A stretch of 64,000 nucleotides of DNA from Streptomyces sp. WZ-12 (lineage in GTDB: Bacteria > Actinomycetota > Actinomycetes > Streptomycetales > Streptomycetaceae), in assembly GCF_028898845.1 (NCBI RefSeq), contig NZ_CP118574.1, positions 1,736,001 through 1,800,000 on the forward strand, written 5' to 3'. Shown here piece after piece: positions 17,291-24,276 of this stretch (within the stretch, counting starts at the first letter, position 1; each line of letters starts with the position of its first letter). Under the pieces are notes generated by a model. That model was given only the letters and a program-made list of their open reading frames with translations, was not told the DNA's origin and searched no databases. A program made the position numbers and the translations under genes.

Positions 17291-18409
17291 TCAGACCCCC
17301 TCAAGTTCAACCGGAACCGGTGCCACAGGCACGACTTCATCCGAGATGAATTCAGCAGTGCCGGGGACATTGGTGGCGTCATTTGGTGTGGAGGACTCGA
17401 TCACGAGATAAGTTGCGTTGGACGTGCCAAGCCAGTATTCGCCAATAAGGTCACCAGGGCGCCGGAATCGCGGGATGACGTAGACACCGGTCTCCCGATG
17501 ACTCGTCCCATTGGACAAGAACGGATAGAAATCCGTCATCTTGTTGACGATGGTGGTCGGTGAGAACACCGACAGTGAACGGTCATCGAGGCGGAACCGT
17601 ACCGGGGACGACAGATAATCCTGCCGAACCCCCTTCGAATCACGCGCCACAATGATGAGGCACCGTACCTCGTTACCGGTGTTGGTGAGTTGAAAAGTGT
17701 TGTCGGCCCCGGCCGCGTTGAGCGTCAGAATCTGGTGCCGGGTAATCGCAGCGACCGCCAACCCATCGGGCCGAGCCTGGATCGGATTGCCGTGCAAGTC
17801 CGCCGTATCCGTCTGAGCCCACGCCTCCATTACTCCGGTGACGGTAGTAATCGGCATGGTCGCCGGAACGGTGCTGTAGACCTGAGAAGCGGGCGCCATG
17901 GTGATACGAATGCGATACTGCGCACGGGCATCCGTATTCGCCAGGACCCCGGCCGTATCGCGAATCTCGGGGAACATGCGCAGCTCGAAACCGAAGTTCC
18001 CGCCGGAGTGCCCAATGTTGTGTGCTCGGGGCCCTCGTGCGGGGTCGCCGTGCCACGGAGCGCAGTACTTGTTCTGGAGATACCAGGAAAACCCGTTCAT
18101 CGGGTACTTGATCGGAGACCCGTCGATGTTCTCCAGGGAAATACTCTGGATAATCGACCATGGCGCGTCATCGTGGTACTTGGCGCTACCAGCCCCGCCC
18201 GAGTTGCTAACCTGAATGCGGATTCCCCGCAGGAACCCGCCGGGCGTGATGTTGTGGACGTATTCGTGAGCGGAAGAGTCCTGAACCAGTGAAAATTGGA
18301 AGTTCTGTTCACTGTAGTGGTTGGAGCCGACGACGAACGGAACACCGCCGGTAGCGCTCATCGTGGCGCCAGGAGCCGCACCATTGGCGCCATTAGTGGC
18401 AGCGGGCAT
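17291..18409 (-). CDS. Candidate double-jelly-roll major capsid protein
   Basis: 372 residues, close to the size of tectivirus capsid proteins (PRD1 P3 and Bam35 are similar). After a flexible Ala/Gly-rich start the protein is nearly all beta-strand. The segment GFLRGIRIQVSNSGG, followed by DAPWSIIQSISLENIDGSPI and a GFSWYLQNKY-like stretch, resembles the first jelly roll of capsid proteins in actinobacterial (Toil-type) double-jelly-roll phages. A second beta-rich half follows from about residue 215. It sits between the packaging ATPase and the small membrane proteins, the usual arrangement. ATG 18409 follows AAAGGA. Assignment rests on pattern and context, not on a search. Confidence 0.8.
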   Translation of the reverse strand: MPAATNGANGAAPGATMSATGGVPFVVGSNHYSEQNFQFSLVQDSSAHEYVHNITPGGFLRGIRIQVSNSGGAGSAKYHDDAPWSIIQSISLENIDGSPIKYPMNGFSWYLQNKYCAPWHGDPARGPRAHNIGHSGGNFGFELRMFPEIRDTAGVLANTDARAQYRIRITMAPASQVYSTVPATMPITTVTGVMEAWAQTDTADLHGNPIQARPDGLAVAAITRHQILTLNAAGADNTFQLTNTGNEVRCLIIVARDSKGVRQDYLSSPVRFRLDDRSLSVFSPTTIVNKMTDFYPFLSNGTSHRETGVYVIPRFRRPGDLIGEYWLGTSNATYLVIESSTPNDATNVPGTAEFISDEVVPVAPVPVELEGV

Positions 18410-18422
18410 GTGAATGATCCTT

Positions 18423-18575
18423 TCAATACTGGAAAGCCATTGCCTTACCGAGGTGGTTCGCGAAAGAACTGTTGGCCGCCGTCAAATGAGCTGCGATGAG
18501 TCGCCAAAGGGTGCCCACCACGACGATTCCGAGAAAGGCGCCGAGTGCCGCCATGGCACTGAAGTGCGTGTGCAT
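18423..18575 (-). CDS. Small one-helix membrane protein
   Basis: 50 residues from ATG 18575 with a strong GGAGGTG site. Helix MAALGAFLGIVVVGTLWRLI, then a polar end. It lies between the packaging ATPase and the capsid gene. The good ribosome site suggests high expression, as expected for a structural protein. Confidence 0.6.
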   Translation of the reverse strand: MHTHFSAMAALGAFLGIVVVGTLWRLIAAHLTAANSSFANHLGKAMAFQY

Positions 18576-18659
18576 ATTCACCTCCGTTCTGCATGACGAA
18601 GAGAAGCCCGGAAGAATGCCGGGGAAATACTTTTAGGGAAGGCCCCGCGGCCCAGGGTA

Positions 18660-19379
18660 CTACGCGATCCGAGAAATGTACGCAAGCCTTTTTCTGCGAT
18701 GAATGATGAGGAATTCTCGGGGCTCAAGAGACATCAACACTTCGGTGTACTTACGCCGCCCGCCGATAATCTCGGCAACTCGCTTTGCTTCATCCTCATC
18801 ACTGGGCAGAAATGCGACTGACCAGGTTGGCTCTGAATGCATGTAGCGGGATACGTACCGAGGTCGCTGTGTTGTCGCGACAATCGTGATTCCTAGGGAC
18901 CGCGCCTCTCGCCAATACTTCGTGATGAAGGGTTGAAGGCGTAGGTCCTGTTCGACGTAGGCGATTTCGTCGAAAGCGACGATGGTATTCGCGTCCGGTT
19001 TCCAGGTTTCCGCGAGAACTTCGTAGATTGCTTTGCGCTGCTGCTGAACACCTTCAGCGAGCCCCGTTGCTTTGGGCCAGAATATGACGCGTTCTTCACC
19101 GTAGGACGGTGGCCATGTGCGACGCATTTTCCACTCACCGCTTCTCGTGAGTCGCGTCATGGTCGAATCCGCTGGCTTCGTCGCGATAATCACCGCGTTC
19201 GCGCCGCTACGTCGGGCCCGTTGGTCGATGATGTGCGTCATGAAGAAGGATTTCCCGGAACCCGTCGGCCCGAGAATCGCCAAGTGTTCAGGCTCCCATT
19301 TCCCGCCCGGCCACCCCCATGAGCCGATGAACTCGGGCCCGAGTTCAGACCACGGGACTCGTTCCGGCGGCATCGTCAC
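18660..19379 (-). CDS. A32/P9-type genome-packaging ATPase
   Basis: 239 residues, the usual size for tectivirus packaging ATPases. Walker A GPTGSGKS at 37-44, Walker B TIVAFDE at 132-138, and a TTQRP sensor near 170 place it in the FtsK/HerA-related A32 group that pumps DNA into membrane-containing capsids. Its position just upstream of the capsid gene supports packaging rather than conjugation or chromosome segregation, and there is no FtsK gamma or membrane domain. The start overlaps the end of the upstream gene by 35 bp; an internal ATG two codons later is possible. Confidence 0.88.
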   Translation of the reverse strand: MTMPPERVPWSELGPEFIGSWGWPGGKWEPEHLAILGPTGSGKSFFMTHIIDQRARRSGANAVIIATKPADSTMTRLTRSGEWKMRRTWPPSYGEERVIFWPKATGLAEGVQQQRKAIYEVLAETWKPDANTIVAFDEIAYVEQDLRLQPFITKYWREARSLGITIVATTQRPRYVSRYMHSEPTWSVAFLPSDEDEAKRVAEIIGGRRKYTEVLMSLEPREFLIIHRRKRLAYISRIA

Positions 19380-19770
19380 CCCCGTTCTCGAAGCGAGAGG
19401 TGATGTGGTGCATCCGCACCGCTTGAAGAACCGGTGTGACGTGCATGAGCAGTGGAATTACCCTGCCCATGTCGGCGGTCCGCGTGAGGTACTTCCGCGC
19501 CCATTCGCTTTTCATGGCCAGCGCCGCGAGATCTTCAGCGATCAAAGGCGCCTGTTGCCCGAGAACTCCGGCACATACGTCGTCACGAGTTCCCCAAAAG
19601 ATAGCAGCGAGTTGCATGAACGCCTGCAATTGGTCGCGAATCTCCGCCTCAATCGACGCATTCGACCGCCGACCGCGCCCCTTCTTCGACTTCTCTCCTG
19701 GCTTCGGTTCTTTAGGTGCTGCTTTCGGCTCTGATTCGAGAACATCGAACTCAATTTGTGGTATCGACAT
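19345..19770 (-). CDS. Hypothetical protein heading the structural operon
   Basis: 141 residues: polar Lys/Pro-rich first 40, then helices (EIRDQLQAFMQLAAIFWG and a later hydrophobic stretch). No clear membrane helix or known domain. It overlaps the ATPase start and is the first leftward gene after the divergent promoter region (19771-19944). The overlap suggests it acts with the ATPase in packaging, but that is inference. Confidence 0.6.
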   Translation of the reverse strand: MSIPQIEFDVLESEPKAAPKEPKPGEKSKKGRGRRSNASIEAEIRDQLQAFMQLAAIFWGTRDDVCAGVLGQQAPLIAEDLAALAMKSEWARKYLTRTADMGRVIPLLMHVTPVLQAVRMHHITSRFENGGDDAAGTSPVV

Positions 19771-19790
19771 GGCTCCCCCGGATCGGGCGG

Positions 19791-19804
19791 CGAGTGCTTA
19801 CACT
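19791..19804. promoter_or_regulatory. Inverted repeat in the divergent promoter region
   Basis: GAGTG-CTTA-CACTC lies 20 bp upstream of the first leftward structural gene, in the 174-bp gap between the two divergent late operons. Placement suggests an operator. No matching copy was noticed elsewhere in the element. Confidence 0.35.
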
Positions 19805-19944
19805 CAAAGCATGCCAGCGAATTCGAGAAATCGGCAGGAGTGTTCCCACCCACCCATGCCGGTGTCCGCGTTTCCGCTGGTCAGAGGGAGAAAACACAGG
19901 GTGCCTCACGGCCCCACGGCTGTCCGGAAAAGGCAGGGAATCCC

Positions 19945-20250
19945 ATGGCACGTTTGAGCGCCGAAGAAAAAGCACTTCTTAAGCGATTGATGGAGGAAGC
20001 AGAACAGGAACAGAACGAGGCCGAACCCGAAGAGATTGCTGACCAGGTGGACGATGCCGGAACGGAGGAGATCATCGTTTTCCGGGGAAACGCGGCGGCG
20101 TTCAAAAAGGCTTTCGGCTTCGCGGTACCAGAATCCCCGAAAAATGAAGACACTGCGAAGGAATCGCCCGAGGAAACCGCCGAAGCCGAAGCGGAACCCG
20201 AGCGGAAGAAGGAACCGAAGGCGCCGAGTAGGAGCCGTTACTTTGGCTGA
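19945..20250 (+). CDS. Acidic, charged hypothetical protein
   Basis: 101 residues. The N-terminal 40 form a charged coiled-coil-like helix (EKALLKRLMEEAEQEQNE). The centre has a short mixed segment, and the C-terminal third is a disordered Glu/Pro/Lys stretch ending RSRYFG. First gene of the rightward late operon; its end overlaps the TTG start of the lysin by 8 bp. It may be a scaffold or chaperone, but no homologue is recognised. Confidence 0.6.
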   Translation: MARLSAEEKALLKRLMEEAEQEQNEAEPEEIADQVDDAGTEEIIVFRGNAAAFKKAFGFAVPESPKNEDTAKESPEETAEAEAEPERKKEPKAPSRSRYFG

Positions 20251-20899
20251 CTCCGTCGTACAAGCGATCCTTGACGCCACCAAAGACCCCCACGTGCGGG
20301 AATCCATGCTGCTTGGTTCTCGACTGGAGTCGAGTTGGAATCCGGGCGCAGTTGGCGACAACGGCACGTCCTTCGGGCCCTACCAGATCCACCTGCCCGC
20401 ACACCCCGGCGTCACGGCCGCCCAAGCGCAGAACCCCGCATGGGCGACTCGGTACATGCTCAGTGCCTACCAGCGGGGAGCCGCAGCACAGCCCGAGTCC
20501 CTGTGGCGCTCCAACCCTGAGAGGGCCGCAGAGCAAGCTGCGGTGGCTGCTGAAGCCCCCGCAGAGCCCTACTACTCCGGCCGGGGCGCCGAGAGCGTGC
20601 ACGCGGCCTGGAGGGCCACGGTGGGAGCCCTGGGGGGTCACGCACCCGCCGACGGAGCACCGCCAGGAGGGGGCGGTCCTGGCGCCACGTCGGCGCAGAA
20701 CGCGGGGCTCTTCGACTTCGGGATAGGCGGACTCATTTCCGCGATTGCCGTGCCGTTCGCGATGATTGCACAGCCTTTCGCGGAAATAGGTACGCTGCTT
20801 ACGTGGTGGTGGACCAATCGCATGAAAGTCGCGTTCATCGCGGTGGGTGTCGTCTTCTTCATCATCGGACTGGTTTTCTTCGCAAAGGACAACCTATGA
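20243..20899 (+). CDS. Membrane-anchored lytic transglycosylase (virion lysin)
   Basis: 218 residues. The N-terminal 100 resemble a lysozyme-like/SLT domain: ESSWNP with the likely catalytic Glu near residue 26, then GTSFGPYQIHLPAHPG. A Gly/Pro linker follows, then two hydrophobic helices near 155-180 and 190-212. A peptidoglycan hydrolase fixed in the virion membrane is characteristic of tectiviruses (compare PRD1 P7). TTG 20243 is chosen because AGGAG lies 8 bp upstream and it overlaps the preceding stop. The stop overlaps the next ATG. Confidence 0.8.
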   Translation: MADSVVQAILDATKDPHVRESMLLGSRLESSWNPGAVGDNGTSFGPYQIHLPAHPGVTAAQAQNPAWATRYMLSAYQRGAAAQPESLWRSNPERAAEQAAVAAEAPAEPYYSGRGAESVHAAWRATVGALGGHAPADGAPPGGGGPGATSAQNAGLFDFGIGGLISAIAVPFAMIAQPFAEIGTLLTWWWTNRMKVAFIAVGVVFFIIGLVFFAKDNL

Positions 20900-21321
20900 A
20901 GTTCAGAATCAAGGCAGGGGCAGAGGTCGATTTCCTCACGAAGGATGAACTAAATCAGGTACTCACCGACCAACTAGGCCCATGGCGGGGTGGAGTCCGA
21001 TACAAGCGCATCCCCTACTCCGGACCGCTCCCCGCAACCGTCGGTGCCCCCGAAAGCGGCTACGTCTGGTCAGTGCGGCTCCTGTCCGCCACGTTCGATG
21101 AACACAGTCCCCTACGAGTCTTCACACAATCTCTCGAAACCTCCTCGCTGGTCGGAATAGAGCGGGGTGACGAGACAGAACACGTCATGCGCTGGCAAGA
21201 CAACCAAGTCATTCTCTTCGGTACACAACCGCTCATCGTGACTGGATTGGGCGAAGCCCGACACGTCACCGGGCTCGTACACGTGGCTGAGGTACCCGTA
21301 GGGCGGGAATGGCAACTGTGA
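20896..21321 (+). CDS. Hypothetical protein, possible minor virion protein
   Basis: 141 residues, soluble, mostly beta-strand, beginning KFRIKAGAEVDFLTKDEL and containing SGYVWSVRLLSATF and QPLIVTGLGEARHVTGLVHV. Coupled to the lysin by an ATGA overlap. The beta-rich content and late-operon position suit a vertex or spike-associated protein, without sequence proof. Confidence 0.55.
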   Translation: MKFRIKAGAEVDFLTKDELNQVLTDQLGPWRGGVRYKRIPYSGPLPATVGAPESGYVWSVRLLSATFDEHSPLRVFTQSLETSSLVGIERGDETEHVMRWQDNQVILFGTQPLIVTGLGEARHVTGLVHVAEVPVGREWQL

Positions 21322-21375
21322 CGACGGGCCGGGAATACGGGATGGGAACATAGTGTTCGCCAATGTCATATGCCC

Positions 21376-21405
21376 CCGGCCCTTGACCAACTCATGGTCA
21401 ACCGG
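21376..21405. terminator. Hairpin after the first rightward late genes
   Basis: TTGACC pairs with GGTCAA around a 7-base loop, flanked by CCGG on each side. It lies 55 bp beyond a stop codon and about 85 bp before the next gene. No T-run follows, so it could be an operator or a Streptomyces-type terminator. Confidence 0.4.
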
Positions 21406-21491
21406 CCACGTTTTATTTAAGCGACATCCCGCTACCGGCGGGTTAGACTTGGACGCGTGTTCGAGTAAATGCGAGTACATGGGGGATTCAC

Positions 21492-21794
21492 GTGCTGTCT
21501 GAAATTCCAATCGAAACCGTGCCGGAGAACGAGGTACCCACCGGTCGGGGACGCCCCGGCCCCAGCCTCCCCACCTGGCTACTGGAAAGCATCTCCGCCA
21601 GCGCCCAAAAGGGTGCGTGGCTCTCCGCAAAGTTCGAGACGGCCGAACAGGCCGAAGAACTCGCGAAGCTACTCCAGTACGTCAACCGCTCCACCCGCTT
21701 CGCCTACCACGTCGCCACGCGCCGTGACGAAACCGCCGAAGGGCACCGCGTCCTGTTCAAGGCCGAGCACGACATGGGTGAGTCCAATGGTTGA
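21492..21794 (+). CDS. Small hypothetical protein
   Basis: 100 residues from GTG 21492 with GGGGG about 6 bp upstream. The middle SAKFETAEQAEELAKLLQYV is an amphipathic helix and there is a basic patch after it. The region RRDETAEGHRVLFKAEHD suggests a small alpha/beta fold. Possibly a DNA-binding or regulatory protein; no family is recognised. Confidence 0.55.
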   Translation: MLSEIPIETVPENEVPTGRGRPGPSLPTWLLESISASAQKGAWLSAKFETAEQAEELAKLLQYVNRSTRFAYHVATRRDETAEGHRVLFKAEHDMGESNG

Positions 21795-21948
21795 GGCAAC
21801 CCTCATCCTGCGGGCAGAGCTGTACCGAGAAGCTGACGACACGTTCAGCGTCGAAATCGTCGATCCAGTCACAGGAAAAACCGAGCGCCAACCGATTCCC
21901 GCTCAGTATGCCGCGATGCTCCCCCAGGTAATCGCCATGCTCCGTTAA
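21787..21948 (+). CDS. Small hypothetical protein
   Basis: 53 residues, overlapping the previous gene by 8 bp. A beta-hairpin-like N-terminus (ATLILRAELYREADDTFSVE) is followed by a short helix. A strong terminator follows 14 bp later. Unknown function. Confidence 0.5.
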   Translation: MVEATLILRAELYREADDTFSVEIVDPVTGKTERQPIPAQYAAMLPQVIAMLR

Positions 21949-21962
21949 GTACGTGCGCCACC

Positions 21963-21989
21963 AACGCCCCGACCCCGCGTCGGGGCGTT
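21963..21989. terminator. Hairpin terminator
   Basis: AACGCCCCGAC pairs perfectly with GTCGGGGCGTT around a CCCGC loop. It separates the small-gene pair from the following two genes. Confidence 0.85.
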
Positions 21990-22021
21990 CCGCGTTTCCG
22001 GACCAATAACGAGGGAATATC

Positions 22022-22372
22022 GTGCCTAGTCTTTCGCCAATCACCGAACAGGGCTCACTAGTAGACGGGACTGCATTCGGCGCACCCGGACAACAGGTCT
22101 GGGCGATCCAATTCCCGCCGGACAACCGGCCCAGGTCCTTCTATCGGATAGCGATCAACCCACCTAGCGGCATCCCGCCGAACACCACACTTGAACTCCG
22201 CAATGACTCCGTGATGATTTCCGGGGCGCCGAGCGCCACCACACGAGAATTCGAGCCGTACCACAAGGTTTCCATCCCGCCGGGTACCCGCCTCTACCTC
22301 GTGTGGCTCACTGACGCGGGCGTGAATCCACCCGTGGCGACGCTCTTCACCGAACTTGAGGGGTTGATCTGA
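22022..22372 (+). CDS. Hypothetical beta-rich protein, possible minor capsid component
   Basis: 116 residues from GTG 22022, mainly beta-strand (AFGAPGQQVWAIQFP; RSFYRIAINPPSGIPPNTTL; TRLYLVWLTDAG), resembling a single jelly-roll or immunoglobulin-like domain. A penton or decoration role in a double-jelly-roll virus is possible on size and strand content. The stop overlaps the next start. Confidence 0.5.
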   Translation: MPSLSPITEQGSLVDGTAFGAPGQQVWAIQFPPDNRPRSFYRIAINPPSGIPPNTTLELRNDSVMISGAPSATTREFEPYHKVSIPPGTRLYLVWLTDAGVNPPVATLFTELEGLI

Positions 22373-22557
22373 TGCCCTGGGGCGAAGGGACTCAACGCGC
22401 CTTTGACTCATTGCATGTGTACGACGCTGGTGGGAAGTTGGTGGCGCACATCGATGGGGAGGGCAACGCTCACTTCGAGACAGTTACCGTGAGGGCAGGG
22501 CGGTTGCGTCGCATGTGGCGACGATTGCGAGGAAAGAAGCTTCCCCAAGTTGGGTAA
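22372..22557 (+). CDS. Small protein with basic C-terminus
   Basis: 61 residues. The first 40 look like a short beta-repeat (LHVYDAGGKLVAHIDGEGNA), as in phage tail-fibre or spike stems, followed by a very basic helix (RLRRMWRRLRGKK). It overlaps the preceding gene by one base. Its partner may be the adjacent beta-rich protein. Confidence 0.45.
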   Translation: MPWGEGTQRAFDSLHVYDAGGKLVAHIDGEGNAHFETVTVRAGRLRRMWRRLRGKKLPQVG

Positions 22558-22562
22558 AACTC

Positions 22563-22591
22563 TTCGGAATTGGGGACATGGTCGATAGAAT
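22563..22591 (+). promoter_or_regulatory. Putative promoter of a leaderless cas1 transcript
   Basis: TTCGGA (22563-22568), 17 bp spacer, TAGAAT (22586-22591), then exactly 6 bp to the cas1 ATG. No ribosome site precedes the ATG. A near-identical layout precedes the next gene. Confidence 0.45.
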
Positions 22592-22597
22592 TAGAGC

Positions 22598-23647
22598 ATG
22601 ACGGATGCTGAAATCCCCGAACTGGCCGAGATTTTCGCTCCCCGCACCATCGGACCCACACTCATCGTAGAAGGCTTCGGAGCCAAACTCACCGTGGAAC
22701 GCGGACAGTTGGCCATCCACGATGGCTTCGGCCCCCACCGCCGCACCAACCAACTCTCCCGAATCGAACGGAGAGTGAAACGCATCATCATCAAAGCCGT
22801 TGACGGTTACCTCACCATCGACGCGATGAAGTGGTGCAAAGACGTGGGAATCAGCGTCATCATGCTCGATCCAGCCGGAGATGTCCTTATGACATCTCCG
22901 GCTGACACCTACTACGAAGGCCGGCTGCACCGAGCACAAGCACTCGGCAGCATCGAAGCCGTGCGGTACATCATGGATCGCAAAATCACCGGACAGTACG
23001 AGGTCAGCGGACACCCCCGGATCAAAGACCACTTGATCCGGCTGCAACACGACGTAGACACCATCCCCGAAATTACCGCGATCGAAGCCAAGACCAGCCG
23101 CTACTACTGGGCCAGCATCAGGGGCACCCAGGTCAAGTTCCGTGGCGACGTGCCCGAACACTGGACGACATTCCAAACACGCTCCTCCGCATTGCAGTAC
23201 GCAGGGAAGACACCACGTAAGGCTGTAACCCCGTTCAACGCACTGTTGAACCTTGGCTACTCGATTGGCTACGCCGAAGCACGGCTAGCCTGCCACGCCT
23301 TAGGACTCGACACGGAACTAGGGCTGCTGCACCGCCCCAAGGAACACAAGTCACACAGCATGGCTCTGGACCTAGTGGAAGTCGCCCGGCCTCACGTAGA
23401 CCAGATGGTTCTTGATCTGGTCACAGAACGAGTCTTCACTCGTCGCGACTTCCACGAAACCAACGAGGGTCAATGCACGGTGGGAAGCCCACTTGATCGC
23501 GAAGTCATCGAACAGGCGCGAGAAGCGGTCAAGGAGCCGCTAGCCGAAGCCGCTGAAGACGTTACGCACATACTTGCGGAATCGTGTGACACTAAGATCA
23601 AAAAGCGGACGCCCCTCACAAGGCGGACCCTCAAAGCTACACATTGA
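22598..23647 (+). CDS. cas1: Cas1-family integrase (casposase-like)
   Basis: 349 residues, slightly longer than CRISPR Cas1. Residues 1-95 form the beta-rich N-terminal domain. The catalytic domain has IEAKTSRYYW (E163), NALLNLGYSIGYAEARLAC, LGLDTELGLLH (H245) and MALDLVEVARPHVD (D258, E261): the Cas1 active-site set is intact. There is no cas2, effector gene or CRISPR repeat in the window, so a role in spacer acquisition is unlikely. Together with inverted repeats, PolB and an HNH-type protein it matches casposases, which insert inverted-repeat-ended DNA. A basic tail (KIKKRTPLTRRTLKATH) may bind DNA. The gene appears to be leaderless and ends about 340 bp from the right inverted repeat. Confidence 0.93.
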   Translation: MTDAEIPELAEIFAPRTIGPTLIVEGFGAKLTVERGQLAIHDGFGPHRRTNQLSRIERRVKRIIIKAVDGYLTIDAMKWCKDVGISVIMLDPAGDVLMTSPADTYYEGRLHRAQALGSIEAVRYIMDRKITGQYEVSGHPRIKDHLIRLQHDVDTIPEITAIEAKTSRYYWASIRGTQVKFRGDVPEHWTTFQTRSSALQYAGKTPRKAVTPFNALLNLGYSIGYAEARLACHALGLDTELGLLHRPKEHKSHSMALDLVEVARPHVDQMVLDLVTERVFTRRDFHETNEGQCTVGSPLDREVIEQAREAVKEPLAEAAEDVTHILAESCDTKIKKRTPLTRRTLKATH

Positions 23648-23670
23648 GTGGGCAGGTTACGCGTATCAGC

Positions 23671-23698
23671 TTCGGGTAACTCCCTGATTCGGTACGGT
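23671..23698 (+). promoter_or_regulatory. Putative leaderless promoter of the last gene
   Basis: TTCGGG (23671-23676), 16 bp spacer, TACGGT (23693-23698), then 6 bp to the ATG at 23705. It matches the cas1 promoter in both boxes and in distance to the start. Confidence 0.4.
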
Positions 23699-23704
23699 AC
23701 TTGA

Positions 23705-23956
23705 ATGAACGCCTTGGATGACTACGACACCCTTGTGCATGACTTGATTCGACGCACCGAAGCAGCGGTAGACGTGATTGCCCCCATCGCAGTGGACACG
23801 GGAATTACGTTTCAAATCGAGGACATCGTTCGGAAGGTGGAGGATGGCCTGCCGCCCGACTACCCGGAAGCCGCGATCGGCAACGATTGGACACGCCGGG
23901 ACGTGATCGCCGCCATGGCCCGGGATCTGTTCTCGGGCGACATGTACGACGACTGA
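23705..23956 (+). CDS. Small acidic protein next to cas1
   Basis: 83 residues, strongly acidic and probably all helical: LDDYDTLVHDLIRRTEAAVD, then FQIEDIVRKVEDGLP and DWTRRDVIAAMARDLFSGD. No match to Cas2 is visible (no ferredoxin-like strand pattern). Adjacent to cas1 with a matching promoter, it could be a partner or regulator of integration or excision, or an unrelated late protein. It ends 28 bp from the right inverted repeat. Confidence 0.6.
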   Translation: MNALDDYDTLVHDLIRRTEAAVDVIAPIAVDTGITFQIEDIVRKVEDGLPPDYPEAAIGNDWTRRDVIAAMARDLFSGDMYDD

Positions 23957-23984
23957 ACCTAAGCGGCACACCCCGAACGGCCAC

Positions 23985-24079
23985 CCTCACAGAGGGTGGC
24001 CGTTCGCATGCCCCGGAGCGCCAGAGTCGTTGACGTACGCAACGATCGGACAGAATCTGGGGTCTCTCTCTACTCCCCC
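23985..24079 (-). repeat. Right terminal inverted repeat, 95 bp
   Basis: Exact reverse complement of 7870-7964, ending in CTACTCCCCC. Just inside lies a CCACCCTC/GAGGGTGG hairpin whose loop is 3 bp shorter than at the left end. Outside the repeat the two flanks diverge at the first base. Confidence 0.95.
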
Positions 24080-24276
24080 TCCCGTGAGTGGGTGGGAAGA
24101 CGGGTGAGTGGGGGCTAACCATCGTGGCCCTCTGACCGTCAGGACCTGTCATTCTGGTGATGGTCGTTGCTCGTCACCTGACGGTCACCACTCAACCCAG
24201 AGGCCCGAGTTGACCTACTGGCAGGAGGCACCAGCCACCGTTTTTTCACCCATCCCACGGGAGGGGACGGGCCGGA

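Larger units (their letters stand above)
7870..24079. mobile_element. Casposon-like, tectivirus-like integrated element (16,210 bp)
   Basis: Bounded by perfect 95-bp terminal inverted repeats. Contents in order: XRE regulator and small accessory genes; family B DNA polymerase; HNH-type protein; candidate terminal protein; a leftward block of small membrane proteins, double-jelly-roll-type capsid protein and packaging ATPase; then a rightward block with a transglycosylase, small structural candidates, Cas1 and a small acidic protein. Cas1, PolB and HNH plus inverted repeats define casposons. Capsid, A32-type ATPase and membrane-bound lysin define tectivirus-like phages. The DNA is clearly less GC-rich than the flanks. 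No tyrosine or serine recombinase, transposase or CRISPR is present. No unambiguous target-site duplication could be found. Confidence 0.88.

Noticed and set aside
18660..19379. ATPase considered as an FtsK/Tra conjugation pump
   Set aside because: Only 239 residues, no membrane or gamma domain, and adjacent to the capsid candidate.
23705..23956. Small gene after cas1 considered as cas2
   Set aside because: No ferredoxin-like strand-helix pattern and no Cas2 active-site motif; the protein is acidic and helical.
7870..24079. Element considered as an ICE or plasmid insertion of the usual Streptomyces (pSAM2) type
   Set aside because: No tyrosine integrase, excisionase, tra/spd genes or tRNA attachment site; terminal repeats are inverted, not direct.
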